Assembly: GCF_021044775.1 (NCBI RefSeq)
Contig: NZ_JAJNOQ010000005.1
Location: forward strand, 162,690-226,689
DNA from: Paraeggerthella hominis
Lineage (GTDB): Bacteria; Actinomycetota; Coriobacteriia; Coriobacteriales; Eggerthellaceae
DNA: 64,000 nucleotides
Reading direction: 5' to 3'
Positions 8,241 through 15,278 of this stretch are shown piece after piece (position 1 is the first letter of the stretch; every line of letters starts with the position of its first letter). Under the pieces are notes generated by a model. The model was not told where the DNA came from, ran no database searches, and saw only the letters and a program-made list of their open reading frames with translations. Position numbers and translations under genes: made by a program.

Positions 8241-9545
8241 ATGCGTGCAGGAATCAGAAACTCGACAGCTTCGCTGGTTGCCATGCTGGCCATCGACATC
8301 TTGGTCGTGCTTATCTTGTCCCTCGGATTCCTAAACAGGGACCAGGGCGACCTGGGAACGTTCCTGCAATTTGGCAGCGGCCGCATAGAGAGTACCCTTG
8401 GCCAAGCCTACTTGGGGATCGAGCTTGCGGAAGCCGTAGTGGAATCCGGCTACGATACGCTTTCCGACGACGAACTGGAAATCCTGCTCGACCCCATAGC
8501 CCGTCAACCGGAAGTGCGCAATATCTCGTTTCTCCCCCATGGCATCGTCGAGCACGTATTCCCCCGCGAAGGGAACGAAAGCGCTATCGGCGACAACATT
8601 TTCGAAATGCCCGAGCGCAAAAAAGAAGCGGAGATCGCTCTGGAAACCCGCGAGCCCGTGCTATCCGGACCCTACGAGCTTACCCAAGGGGGGTCGGGGT
8701 TGATTTTGAGAAAGGCAGTGTTTCTGCCGGACGAAAACGGAACGGAAGAGTTCTGGGGCATGGTGTCTCTTGTGATGGACACTCGGAGCGTGCTTGAAAC
8801 CATCGACCTGGAAACGGTCGACATGCTGGGATGCGAGTACGAGTTGAGCGCCACGGTCAATGGAGGAGAAAAGACGCTTATGGAGGCCAGCAGCAACTAT
8901 ACGGGGCGCGGCGCCGTGTCCGTCAAGATTCCCCTGGCGAACGGATTTTGGCAGCTTGACATCGAAAAGCGTCCGGACAGCTTGGAAGGCGCCATCGTTT
9001 TGACCGTGTTCCTATCGGGCCTGCTTATGTCCATCATGCGATTCAGGTACCTGAGAAGAAAGGAAGACGAGCTAGACCGCGCGCGCAACGAGGCGTTCGT
9101 CGACAACCTGACCGGGCTTGGCAACAGGAGCAAGCTCAAGGAATTCGAATCCTTGACAGCCGAAGGCTCCGGTTCCTATACGATCTTCTACCTGGACCTC
9201 GACAACTTCAAGAACATCAACGACACCTACGGCCACGATGCCGGCGACAGGCTGCTGATCAGCGTTGCCGACAGGATACAGTCGATGATACGCAGCGACG
9301 ATCTGGCTATCCGACTGGGTGGAGACGAGCTTGCGATCGTGCTTCGAGGCGTGTCCGGCGAAAACGGGATTCGCGCGTTCTGCTCCAAGCTGGAAAGCCT
9401 GAACAGCGAACGCGTCGACATCGGGCAGACCGAATTGCCGATTGCCTTGAGTTTCGGCTACGCCACCTTCCCGACCGAAGGATCGAACTTCGAAGAAGTC
9501 CTTCAACTGGCCGATTCCAGGATGTACGAGCAGAAGAGAAGCTAA
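8241..9545 (+). CDS. Membrane diguanylate cyclase with CHASE sensor domain
   Basis: The 434-aa protein has TM helices at ~12-32 and ~250-268 enclosing an extracytoplasmic CHASE-like domain (EGNESAIGDN, LSGPYELTQGGSG, FWGMVSLVMD), then a GGDEF domain. The active motif is GGDEL (~360-364), and an inhibitory RxxD site (RSDD) sits five residues before it, so c-di-GMP synthesis with product inhibition is expected. CHASE domains sense small external ligands. The start at 8241 has TAGGAGCC upstream; the longer GTG start adds residues unlike the family. It is divergent from nrfA and may respond to respiratory conditions, which is inference. Confidence 0.9.
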   Translation: MRAGIRNSTASLVAMLAIDILVVLILSLGFLNRDQGDLGTFLQFGSGRIESTLGQAYLGIELAEAVVESGYDTLSDDELEILLDPIARQPEVRNISFLPHGIVEHVFPREGNESAIGDNIFEMPERKKEAEIALETREPVLSGPYELTQGGSGLILRKAVFLPDENGTEEFWGMVSLVMDTRSVLETIDLETVDMLGCEYELSATVNGGEKTLMEASSNYTGRGAVSVKIPLANGFWQLDIEKRPDSLEGAIVLTVFLSGLLMSIMRFRYLRRKEDELDRARNEAFVDNLTGLGNRSKLKEFESLTAEGSGSYTIFYLDLDNFKNINDTYGHDAGDRLLISVADRIQSMIRSDDLAIRLGGDELAIVLRGVSGENGIRAFCSKLESLNSERVDIGQTELPIALSFGYATFPTEGSNFEEVLQLADSRMYEQKRS

Positions 9546-9589
9546 GGCGACGGGCGTCGCATCGGGCAAGCCGCATGCGACGTGGTTGC

Positions 9590-9615
9590 GCTGCGAGTGC
9601 GTATGCACTCGCAGC
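9590..9615 (+). terminator. Hairpin after the CHASE-GGDEF gene
   Basis: GCTGCGAGTGC pairs perfectly with GCACTCGCAGC around a 4-nt loop, 44 bp after the stop codon. No strong T-run follows, so termination may be partial. Confidence 0.6.
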
Positions 9616-9641
9616 TTCGCACCCTCCCTGTCCAGAAAATC

Positions 9642-9673
9642 AAAAATGCAGGCCGGTTTCCCGACCTGCATTT
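9642..9673 (-). terminator. Terminator next to the distal tRNA-Ala fragment
   Basis: Minus-strand hairpin ATGCAGGTCGGG-AAA-CCGGCCTGCAT followed by TTTT, directly beyond the CCA end of the outermost tRNA fragment. It differs from the terminator at the other two tRNA ends and is best read as the original terminator of the tRNA gene, displaced by insertion. Confidence 0.7.
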
Positions 9674-9681
9674 AATTTCCG

Positions 9682-9740
9682 TGGTGGAGATGATGAGATT
9701 CGAACCCACGACCCCCACGTTGCGAACGTGATGCTCTCCC
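9682..9740 (-). repeat. Truncated tRNA-Ala 3' fragment, distal attachment site (copy A)
   Basis: 59 bp repeat the 3' part of the intact tRNA-Ala gene (14101-14176), from the D-arm GGGAGAGC side through the anticodon arm, T-arm and CCA, with one mismatch in the T-arm/acceptor junction. The 5' part is missing, so it cannot be a functional tRNA. It marks the outer end of an insertion into the tRNA gene. Confidence 0.88.
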
Positions 9741-9904
9741 GGAAGGTACGTGCATCATCAAAATTCAGTAACTTAATTGGTAATTCGTTCTTTGACTTGA
9801 AAACGACCCACCATATCCCTCGAACAAGAAGGGGCTCGAGGCACTCTTGATTGCGCTGTTGTTTTTAGGCATACTCGTTTTACCGGCTTCTGAAAGGAAC
9901 GGCC
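9741..9904. other. AT-rich left part of island 1, no gene seen
   Basis: This stretch has lower GC than the chromosome. Its first ~60 bp (AAGGTACGT..., AGTAACT) resemble the sequence at the same position beside fragment B (11009-11060), so the two islands have related ends. It presumably holds the promoter of the ORF6N gene. Confidence 0.55.
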
Positions 9905-10846
9905 TTGGAAAACGACGGCGTTGAGATGAGCAGCGGAACTAAAGCGACCAACGATATCGCTTTGACTTCATTCGACCCCATCGATGTCAAGAGCCTCATC
10001 TACGTTATGCGAAACCAGCAGGTCATGCTAGATAGTGATCTGGCAATGCTGTATGACGTGGAAACCAAGGTTTTCAATCAAGCAGTGAGGCGTAACGAAA
10101 ACCGCTTTCCCGAGAGATTCCGATTCCGGCTTACCTCAGAAGAGTACGAACGTTTGAGGTCACAAACTGTGACCTCAAACGGAAGAGGAGGAAGGCGCTA
10201 TCTTCCATATGTGTTCACCGAACAAGGGATCGCGATGCTTTCTGCAGTTCTCCGTAGCGACATCGCAGTCGAGACGAGCATTCGCATCATGGACGCCTTT
10301 GTGGAGACCCGTCGATTCCTCGCAAACAATGCGGCTCTTTTCGAACGTATCGGACAAGTAGAACTGAGGCAGCTTGAATATCAGAAGGAGACCGACAAAA
10401 AGCTCGACCAGGTTTTTGCCTGTATAGATAGCGCGCCTGAGACAACCCAGAAAGCTTTCTTCGATGGTCAGTTATTCGATGCTTTCAGTCTTCTGGTCGA
10501 ACTCATTCAGAAAGCCCAGTACAAGATCGTGCTCATAGACAGCTATGTCGACGTTTCGACGCTCAACATCTTGGCTAAGAAAGCGACGGGGGCGACTGTG
10601 ACCATCCATACGTTGCCCAATACAAGGTTGACGCAAACCGACATCGACACGTTCAACTTTCAGTATCCCGCATTGAAAGTGCACCACACTCGGGCCTTCC
10701 ACGACCGATTCTTGATTATCGACGATTCAATCGGATATCACATCGGGGCATCGCTCAAGGACGCCGGCAGGAAGTGCTTCGCTATAACGAAAATCCAAGA
10801 TGCCAAAATGGTGGAAGACATCCTGGACCGACTGAAAAAAGCTTAA
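9905..10846 (+). CDS. ORF6N-domain protein with C-terminal PLD-like domain
   Basis: The 313-aa protein begins with an ORF6N domain (~25-110; VMLDSDLAMLYDVETK, FRLTSEEYERLRSQ, YVFTEQGIAMLSAVL), a DNA-binding-like module common in phages and islands. The C-terminal half (~195-313; IVLIDSYVD, FHDRFLIIDD, YHIGASLKDAG) resembles a phospholipase-D-like fold with a single degenerate HxKxD-type motif. The function is unknown; nuclease or antiphage roles are possible but unproven. The start is a TTG with AAAGGA 8 nt upstream; an ATG 21 bp downstream lacks an SD sequence. It is the only gene of the 1.27-kb island between tRNA fragments A and B, and its base composition is lower in GC than the neighbouring chromosome. 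Confidence 0.78.
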   Translation: MENDGVEMSSGTKATNDIALTSFDPIDVKSLIYVMRNQQVMLDSDLAMLYDVETKVFNQAVRRNENRFPERFRFRLTSEEYERLRSQTVTSNGRGGRRYLPYVFTEQGIAMLSAVLRSDIAVETSIRIMDAFVETRRFLANNAALFERIGQVELRQLEYQKETDKKLDQVFACIDSAPETTQKAFFDGQLFDAFSLLVELIQKAQYKIVLIDSYVDVSTLNILAKKATGATVTIHTLPNTRLTQTDIDTFNFQYPALKVHHTRAFHDRFLIIDDSIGYHIGASLKDAGRKCFAITKIQDAKMVEDILDRLKKA

Positions 10847-10904
10847 AGGCGGGAATCCTTAATTAAGCCGAAAGCCGACGATTCCCCACTATGCGGAAAG
10901 AGAA

Positions 10905-10948
10905 AAAATCGGGGCGAAGCCATTGGGCTCGCCCCGATCAAAATTCCG
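10905..10948 (-). repeat. tRNA terminator module, copy beside fragment B
   Basis: 44 bp are identical to 14057-14100. On the minus strand they form a strong terminator hairpin (ATCGGGGCGA...TCGCCCCGAT followed by TTTT) directly after the tRNA CCA end. Duplication with the tRNA fragment shows that this module belongs to the islands' end sequence. Confidence 0.88.
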
Positions 10949-11008
10949 TGGTGGAGATGAAGGGGTTCGAACCCACGACCCCCACGTTGCGAACGTGATG
11001 CTCTCCCA
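10949..11008 (-). repeat. Truncated tRNA-Ala 3' fragment, internal attachment site (copy B)
   Basis: 60 bp match the 3' part of tRNA-Ala at 14101-14160, with several changes only in the acceptor/T-arm boundary. A core of about 42 bp spanning the T loop, anticodon arm and D-arm border is identical in A, B and the intact gene. It is the junction between the two tandem islands. Confidence 0.88.
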
Positions 11009-11159
11009 AAAGGTACGTATACCATCACAATTACTTTAGTAACTAAAATGGTGATGCGCCCTTCTGCTTGCAAGGCTGCAACATAGTCTGCATATGACTA
11101 ACGCGGCGCCTATGTACTCACGGTTAAAAAAATAGCTCCGAATCCTAAAAAATCTATTC
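11009..11159. other. AT-rich right part of island 2, no gene seen
   Basis: This holds the related end sequence (AAGGTACGT, AGTAACT) next to fragment B and the 3' flank of the 86-aa gene. No further gene or terminator with a T-run is obvious. Confidence 0.45.
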
Positions 11160-11420
11160 TTAAATTACCCCGTTTTCAGTCGTGGAAGGAGTCAAACCCT
11201 TTACCTTTTCTTCGATTTTGCCAACCATATTCTGAAGCTGCTGCTTTTGCTCGGGCAGATAGGTATCGTCCGTCGAAATAAAGAGTTGTTCGTCTTGATT
11301 ATGGAAAAGATACTTCACGAAGGCGATGTATTCGAAGTCCTTCGGCTCGTTCTCTCCTAAAGTCATTTTTACGCTAGAGTTTCCATCAGTCGAACGAGAA
11401 AAATCAAGTTTAACAGTCAT
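11160..11420 (-). CDS. Small protein of unknown function coupled to the PHP-ATPase gene
   Basis: I do not recognise this 86-aa protein. It is acidic, has no TM segment, and its middle (FEYIAFVKYLFHNQDEQLFISTDD) predicts mixed alpha/beta structure with a C-terminal helix (EQKQQLQNMVGKIEEKVKGL). The ATG at 11420 follows the upstream stop as TAA-A-ATG, indicating translational coupling. A longer ORF inside the upstream gene is possible but adds no supported sequence. Its pairing with a PHP-ATPase inside a tRNA island suggests a partner or regulator of that enzyme, which is inference only. Confidence 0.7.
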   Translation of the reverse strand: MTVKLDFSRSTDGNSSVKMTLGENEPKDFEYIAFVKYLFHNQDEQLFISTDDTYLPEQKQQLQNMVGKIEEKVKGLTPSTTENGVI

Positions 11421-11421
11421 T

Positions 11422-13767
11422 TTAATCACCAAATTTTCTAAAGTTGTATTTCCTAAACCTTTTCTGGACAGATTGCTTTCCTCCATCAGTGATATCCGCA
11501 ATCCAATCCAATGCGCGCTTCCCTTCGATGACTCCCTCCAGGGGTGCCGACCTAACGATCAATTTGCCACCTTCACTACGACAAAGCACAACGGTTTGAG
11601 CATCTGCCATCATTGGAATGGTCGCGTTATGTGTCACCACAATCGTCTGCCTCGTAGCTTTGCTTCCGCGGATCGCGCCCGATAGTCCACCGTTAATGTA
11701 ATCGGATGCGAGGTTGTCTTCAGGCTGGTCGATAAGCAAAGGCGCAGTGTTTCCTTTGAAGCTCAATATCAAGTCGAGAAGTACCGCCGTCTTTCTTCCC
11801 TCGCTCAACAAGGCCCAGTCTACGCCATTTGCCGTAATAATACTGAACGTGCGTTTTTTCTCTTTTTCAAGCGCTGCGGTAACGGCATTCGAAAAGGAGG
11901 ACATAGATTTTATCTTTTTTCTGCCGTCGGTCTTACGAATTGTCAAATTCTCTGCAGCAACGTCCTCAAAACGGTCGAAACGGTGATCGCTATTCAACAC
12001 ACTGTTGATCGCCGCGAGAAGAACGTCTGGAGACATCCTGAATGAATAGATTACACTCAAGTGATGACCGGCAAGCTCCTCAGTGCGCGGCGTCGCTTGA
12101 AAATTCAGTTTAACCAGCCGAGCCTTCGTGGAATCAAAATCAATTAGTCCATCGCGCAGTTCGGTTATTGACTTCAATACAGATTTGAAGTCATCTTTCT
12201 TCTGTTTATCAGACTGCTTCATTGACTCCCCGGTAGCGGAGTATAGCTCCTCGAAATCTTTCAATACAGAATTTACTTCGCTACTGAGTTTGGTGATCCT
12301 TTTGCCTTCGGCTATGGCAATCCTCACCAAATCCGCCTCGCGCTTGAAAGACTCAAGTAAAGGATTAGTCTCGAATAAAGCTTCCGCCTCGGACAGCGCG
12401 TTTTCTAACTTCGTCTCAACTTGCGGTTTCCAAGAAAGCTTCTCTTCAAGTTCATGTTCAAGCCGCATAAGGGTTATAGGATTGCTGTCTAGCGATTGGC
12501 TCAGAATAAGGTCTTCGGGCGTTCGAAGTCGCCCGAGCGCTAATTCCGCATTCTGCACCTTTTCTGCTGCGGCAAACAATTTCGACACCAATGCTCTGAC
12601 CGTCTCGAAATCGGCATCAAGTCCATCCGAGGCATCCTGATCCTGAGGGAACACATCTTTTAGTATCTGAATACTCTCGATGGTTTCATGGTCAACAGAT
12701 TTGTCTACGACTTTAGAAATATAACTCTGATTAATATAATATGGGATTGTGCTGTCGTTACGATCAAGTACGATATCGTCAACCCCAAACTTATCGTAAC
12801 ATTCGTGCCTATCTTCATCCGTGATGGCGTTCGTGGTTCTAGCAATCGCTTCCAGAAGAAGAGTTTTACCCGTAGATGAGCCACCAATTACAACGTTAAG
12901 GCCTGCGGAAAGAGATATGTCTAAATCAATGTTTTTGCTTTTGAGTTGCGCCCTTTCGATCGACGGTACAAGGGTCGAGTATATGTCCGGAGGCACATTA
13001 CCGTACCGCAGGCGAGACTCCTCAGACAATGCCAATCTCAGGCCATTAAAGCTCGGATCGGCATAAATCCATGTTGGTGTAAAAGCGTCAGCTTTCGCAG
13101 CTTTGGGAGTCGGATATTCCGATGGAGTGTAGTTGTCAGATCCTGTCAAAAGGTTTGTGAACTGCGCGATTCCGATTTTTTCGAAATAGGTTACCGTATT
13201 TTCGACGTTCGAGCTAGAGCGAGCCGTAAAGCCGTCGAAGGTGTTGTAATAAACGCTTCTCATTATTAGGTCATCGCACAGTTCATCTTCGCCTACCGCA
13301 TTGTCGAATGTGCTGTGAGATTGTCCTCCATGAGGAAGGAAGAGGAACTCTTCTTTACGCAGCTCGTTTAAGATCTGGGACAAAGTAGGAATCTGGTCGT
13401 CTTTCCCAGGAAGCTTATTGGGATACAGCGAATCGAGGATGCGATTAATTCTATTTATAAATCCCTCATCAGATGGAGAGGCATCAAAGTATGCATGGGC
13501 ATGGTAAGGCCTAGAGCCGTTAGAGGATACATGTAGTTCGACGCCGACGATCAAAACAAGGTCAGAGTCACATTTCGACAATACCTCTTTATAAGCTTCC
13601 CCATTAATCACATTATGATCGGTAAGAGAAATCATTATTTTCTTACCCTTGGCATTCAGACGAACTTTCTCTATGAGCATTGAGGCATCATAGGTCGCAT
13701 TTTCTCGCTTGTTCGCATCTGAGTACGTATGGATATGCATGTCGCAATAGAAAGGTTCGAGTTTCAT
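11422..13767 (-). CDS. PHP-domain/SMC-like ATPase fusion (TrlF-like, defence candidate)
   Basis: The 781-aa protein starts with a PHP metallo-phosphoesterase domain (CDMHIHTYSDAN at ~8-19, LTDHN ~48, PYHAHAYFD, LPHGGQSHS, TGSDN), followed by an SMC/Rad50-like ABC ATPase. Walker A is GGSSTGKT (~295), a coiled-coil insert spans roughly 420-600, and Walker B LLIDQPEDNL and the histidine switch IVVTHN lie near the C-terminus. NCBI groups such fusions as TrlF-like. PHP plus ATPase suggests ATP-gated nuclease or phosphoesterase activity, and a phage-defence role would fit the mobile-island setting. The start at 13767 has AAAGGTGG upstream. Lower GC than the chromosome indicates transfer. Confidence 0.8.
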   Translation of the reverse strand: MKLEPFYCDMHIHTYSDANKRENATYDASMLIEKVRLNAKGKKIMISLTDHNVINGEAYKEVLSKCDSDLVLIVGVELHVSSNGSRPYHAHAYFDASPSDEGFINRINRILDSLYPNKLPGKDDQIPTLSQILNELRKEEFLFLPHGGQSHSTFDNAVGEDELCDDLIMRSVYYNTFDGFTARSSSNVENTVTYFEKIGIAQFTNLLTGSDNYTPSEYPTPKAAKADAFTPTWIYADPSFNGLRLALSEESRLRYGNVPPDIYSTLVPSIERAQLKSKNIDLDISLSAGLNVVIGGSSTGKTLLLEAIARTTNAITDEDRHECYDKFGVDDIVLDRNDSTIPYYINQSYISKVVDKSVDHETIESIQILKDVFPQDQDASDGLDADFETVRALVSKLFAAAEKVQNAELALGRLRTPEDLILSQSLDSNPITLMRLEHELEEKLSWKPQVETKLENALSEAEALFETNPLLESFKREADLVRIAIAEGKRITKLSSEVNSVLKDFEELYSATGESMKQSDKQKKDDFKSVLKSITELRDGLIDFDSTKARLVKLNFQATPRTEELAGHHLSVIYSFRMSPDVLLAAINSVLNSDHRFDRFEDVAAENLTIRKTDGRKKIKSMSSFSNAVTAALEKEKKRTFSIITANGVDWALLSEGRKTAVLLDLILSFKGNTAPLLIDQPEDNLASDYINGGLSGAIRGSKATRQTIVVTHNATIPMMADAQTVVLCRSEGGKLIVRSAPLEGVIEGKRALDWIADITDGGKQSVQKRFRKYNFRKFGD

Positions 13768-14056
13768 AAGGCCACCTTTGTACAACCACCAATTCCCATC
13801 ATCATAATAAGCTACACGTCGATACCCTGTATCGATCAAAGTATAGATTGCTAATAGAATGGATTGGCAAAAAATGAAAATCAAGCTGCAATAACAAAAT
13901 GATTACTAATTTGATAACTCGGATATGCAAAAACCTTCGGAAAGCATAAAGATGGCGAAAGATCTCCCCCGCCGCAGAACGAACCCGGGCCTTTCGACCA
14001 GTCCAGCTAAAAGCAATCTACCAAGATTCAATGTCGCCTACAAAGCACTCCATACG
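13768..14056. other. AT-rich proximal part of island 2
   Basis: About 290 bp between the PHP-ATPase start and the tRNA terminator module. It presumably contains that gene's promoter. No gene, integrase or excisionase remnant could be recognised. Confidence 0.5.
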
Positions 14057-14100
14057 AAAATCGGGGCGAAGCCATTGGGCTCGCCCCGATCAAAATTCCG
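14057..14100 (-). terminator. Terminator of tRNA-Ala (module shared with copy B)
   Basis: Minus-strand hairpin ATCGGGGCGA/TCGCCCCGAT followed by TTTT, immediately after the CCA end of the intact tRNA. The sequence is identical to 10905-10948. Confidence 0.9.
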
Positions 14101-14176
14101 TGGTGGAGATGATGGGATTCGAACCCACGACCCCCACGTTGCGAACGTGATGCTCTCCCAGCTGAGCTACATCCCC
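14101..14176 (-). tRNA. tRNA-Ala (anticodon CGC)
   Basis: A complete 76-nt cloverleaf: acceptor GGGGATG/CATCTCC with the alanine identity pair G3-U70, D-arm GCTCAGCTGGGAGAGC, anticodon loop TTCGCAA (CGC, reading GCG codons), T-arm GTGGG-TTCGAAT-CCCAT, and an encoded CCA. It is the integration target of the two islands at 9682-14100; its 3' end was evidently restored by island sequence. Confidence 0.97.
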
Positions 14177-14206
14177 ACGGCATGTGCGCTTATCGCGCGA
14201 GGCAAC

Positions 14207-14235
14207 ATTTTGCCCGTATCGGGCCCATTTGTCAA
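14207..14235 (-). promoter_or_regulatory. Promoter of tRNA-Ala
   Basis: On the minus strand TTGACA (14235-14230) and CAAAAT (14212-14207) are separated by 17 bp, about 30 bp upstream of the tRNA 5' end. The spacing and -35 box are good and the -10 box is moderate. Confidence 0.65.
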
Positions 14236-14239
14236 ATGG

Positions 14240-14263
14240 CATTTTGCGGCACTCTGCAAAATG
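14240..14263 (-). terminator. Hairpin after the XRE gene
   Basis: CATTTTGC pairs with GCAAAATG around 8 nt, 30 bp after the regulator stop and just upstream of the tRNA promoter. It is a weak terminator candidate. Confidence 0.4.
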
Positions 14264-14292
14264 TACACGAACGGGGCCCAGGACCGAATCCG

Positions 14293-14556
14293 TCAAGGCT
14301 CAGCGTACCCATCATCGGAGGGATCGACGCCGAACTCGACCCGATACTCTTCGTCCGACATATACGAAAGGATATCGCCAGGTTGGCACTGCAGCACCTC
14401 GCACAACATCCCCAACGTCGAAAACCGCATGGCCTTCACCTTGCCCGTCTTGATGCGAGACAAGTTCACGTTAGTAATGCCGACCTTATCCGCCAGATCG
14501 TTCAGCGAAATGCCCCGGTCCGCCATAACGCTATTAAGTGTAAGGACAACTGGCAT
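14293..14556 (-). CDS. Small XRE-family HTH regulator (YozG-like)
   Basis: The 87-aa product is almost entirely an HTH_XRE/Cro-like domain (SLNDLADKVGITNVNLSRIKTGKVKAMRFSTLGMLCEVLQCQPGDIL). An 8-bp gap follows the DUF2975 gene, whose stop TAG overlaps the SD sequence AGGTGG, so the two are coupled. HTH/DUF2975 pairs are widespread in Firmicutes and Actinobacteria; the membrane partner may modulate the regulator, but the signal is unknown. An unusual acidic tail (SDEEYRVEFGVDPSDDGY) follows the HTH domain. Confidence 0.88.
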   Translation of the reverse strand: MPVVLTLNSVMADRGISLNDLADKVGITNVNLSRIKTGKVKAMRFSTLGMLCEVLQCQPGDILSYMSDEEYRVEFGVDPSDDGYAEP

Positions 14557-14564
14557 GTATCCAC

Positions 14565-15080
14565 CTATATGGTTTCGTCCGAGAATTCCTGAAGAAGTAC
14601 GCCGTATTTGAACACAAACGAAAAAGCGAAGATGACCGCCGAAGCAACAAAGGGAAAAAGGTTCAACGTGGGAACAAAGCCTTCGTCAACGCCGCCCGCC
14701 ATGAATGGGACAACGCTGGTAAGCACAACCTCAAGCACAGCGTATACCAGGAAGAACGCCGACACAACCCTCAGACGGCGAACCTGAAGCATGGTAAAAG
14801 GAGACCGACCTTTCGATGCGTCCGAAAACACCTTGATAAGCGTCACGCAAACCGTGGCCATCGCCGCCGAAGAGGCAATGTACACCAGAAAAAACGGGAA
14901 GGTGACCGCGTAATCGTAAAAGCCCGGAACGATCAGTGAGAAAGCCATCACGCTCGCAGAAGCCAGCCACCACGCGCAAAGCAACACGAAAACAACCTTC
15001 ATGAGCAAGCTGATCGTCTTGCACACCCTGCCCGTCCTGGCCAAAGAATCTTCCACCGATAGAGGCTCACCGCCGAACAT
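14565..15080 (-). CDS. DUF2975 four-TM membrane protein
   Basis: This 171-aa protein has four predicted TM segments (starting ~26, ~64, ~109, ~141) with the basic loop RRLRVVSAFFLVYAV typical of DUF2975. The start at 15080 is preceded by GGAAGGGG 8 nt upstream; the longer ORF overlaps the preceding terminator. The gene is cotranscribed with the XRE gene downstream. The role is unknown; in such pairs the membrane protein is thought to be the sensory or controlled component. A terminator hairpin upstream separates it from the radical SAM locus, though read-through is possible. Confidence 0.82.
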   Translation of the reverse strand: MFGGEPLSVEDSLARTGRVCKTISLLMKVVFVLLCAWWLASASVMAFSLIVPGFYDYAVTFPFFLVYIASSAAMATVCVTLIKVFSDASKGRSPFTMLQVRRLRVVSAFFLVYAVLEVVLTSVVPFMAGGVDEGFVPTLNLFPFVASAVIFAFSFVFKYGVLLQEFSDETI

Positions 15081-15161
15081 GCCCACATCCCCTTCCGAAA
15101 ACAAATCACGACGGTGCAAGCTCTGCGCCGATCGCACATCTCGATCGCGGCAACTTAAGAA

Positions 15162-15183
15162 GGCGGGGAGAACCCTCCCCGCC
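15162..15183 (-). terminator. Terminator after the RiPP precursor gene
   Basis: GGCGGGGAG pairs perfectly with CTCCCCGCC around a 4-nt loop, then TTCTT on the minus strand, 8 bp after the stop of the 27-aa peptide. It bounds the radical SAM/peptide transcript. Confidence 0.75.
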
Positions 15184-15190
15184 AACCGAT

Positions 15191-15274
15191 CTAAATGCCT
15201 ATTGCAAAGCAAGAACCGTTAATGCCAATAGGATAGCAGATCGCTTTCGGATCGACATCGCTATAAAACAGCAT
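15191..15274 (-). CDS. Candidate RiPP precursor peptide, 27 aa
   Basis: This short ORF follows the radical SAM gene so closely that its SD sequence GGAAGGAGG contains the maturase stop codon (TAG), with the ATG 4 nt later. The peptide has a 12-residue leader-like part (MLFYSDVDPKAI) and a C-terminal half CYPIGINGSCFAIGI holding two copies of C-aromatic-x-I-G-I. A repeated Cys motif next to a SPASM maturase strongly suggests a ribosomally made peptide with two radical-installed crosslinks, thioether being the obvious guess. No known precursor family is recognised. The maturase-before-precursor order and the very short leader are unusual. No dedicated exporter or protease is adjacent. Confidence 0.8.
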   Translation of the reverse strand: MLFYSDVDPKAICYPIGINGSCFAIGI

Positions 15275-15278
15275 GGGC

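Noticed and set aside
9682..11008. Fragments A and B as functional tRNA genes
   Set aside because: Both lack the 5' acceptor strand and most of the D-arm, so no cloverleaf can form.
11009..14056. An integrase or transposase inside the tRNA islands
   Set aside because: No ORF in either island shows a tyrosine or serine recombinase motif. The islands hold only the three genes listed.
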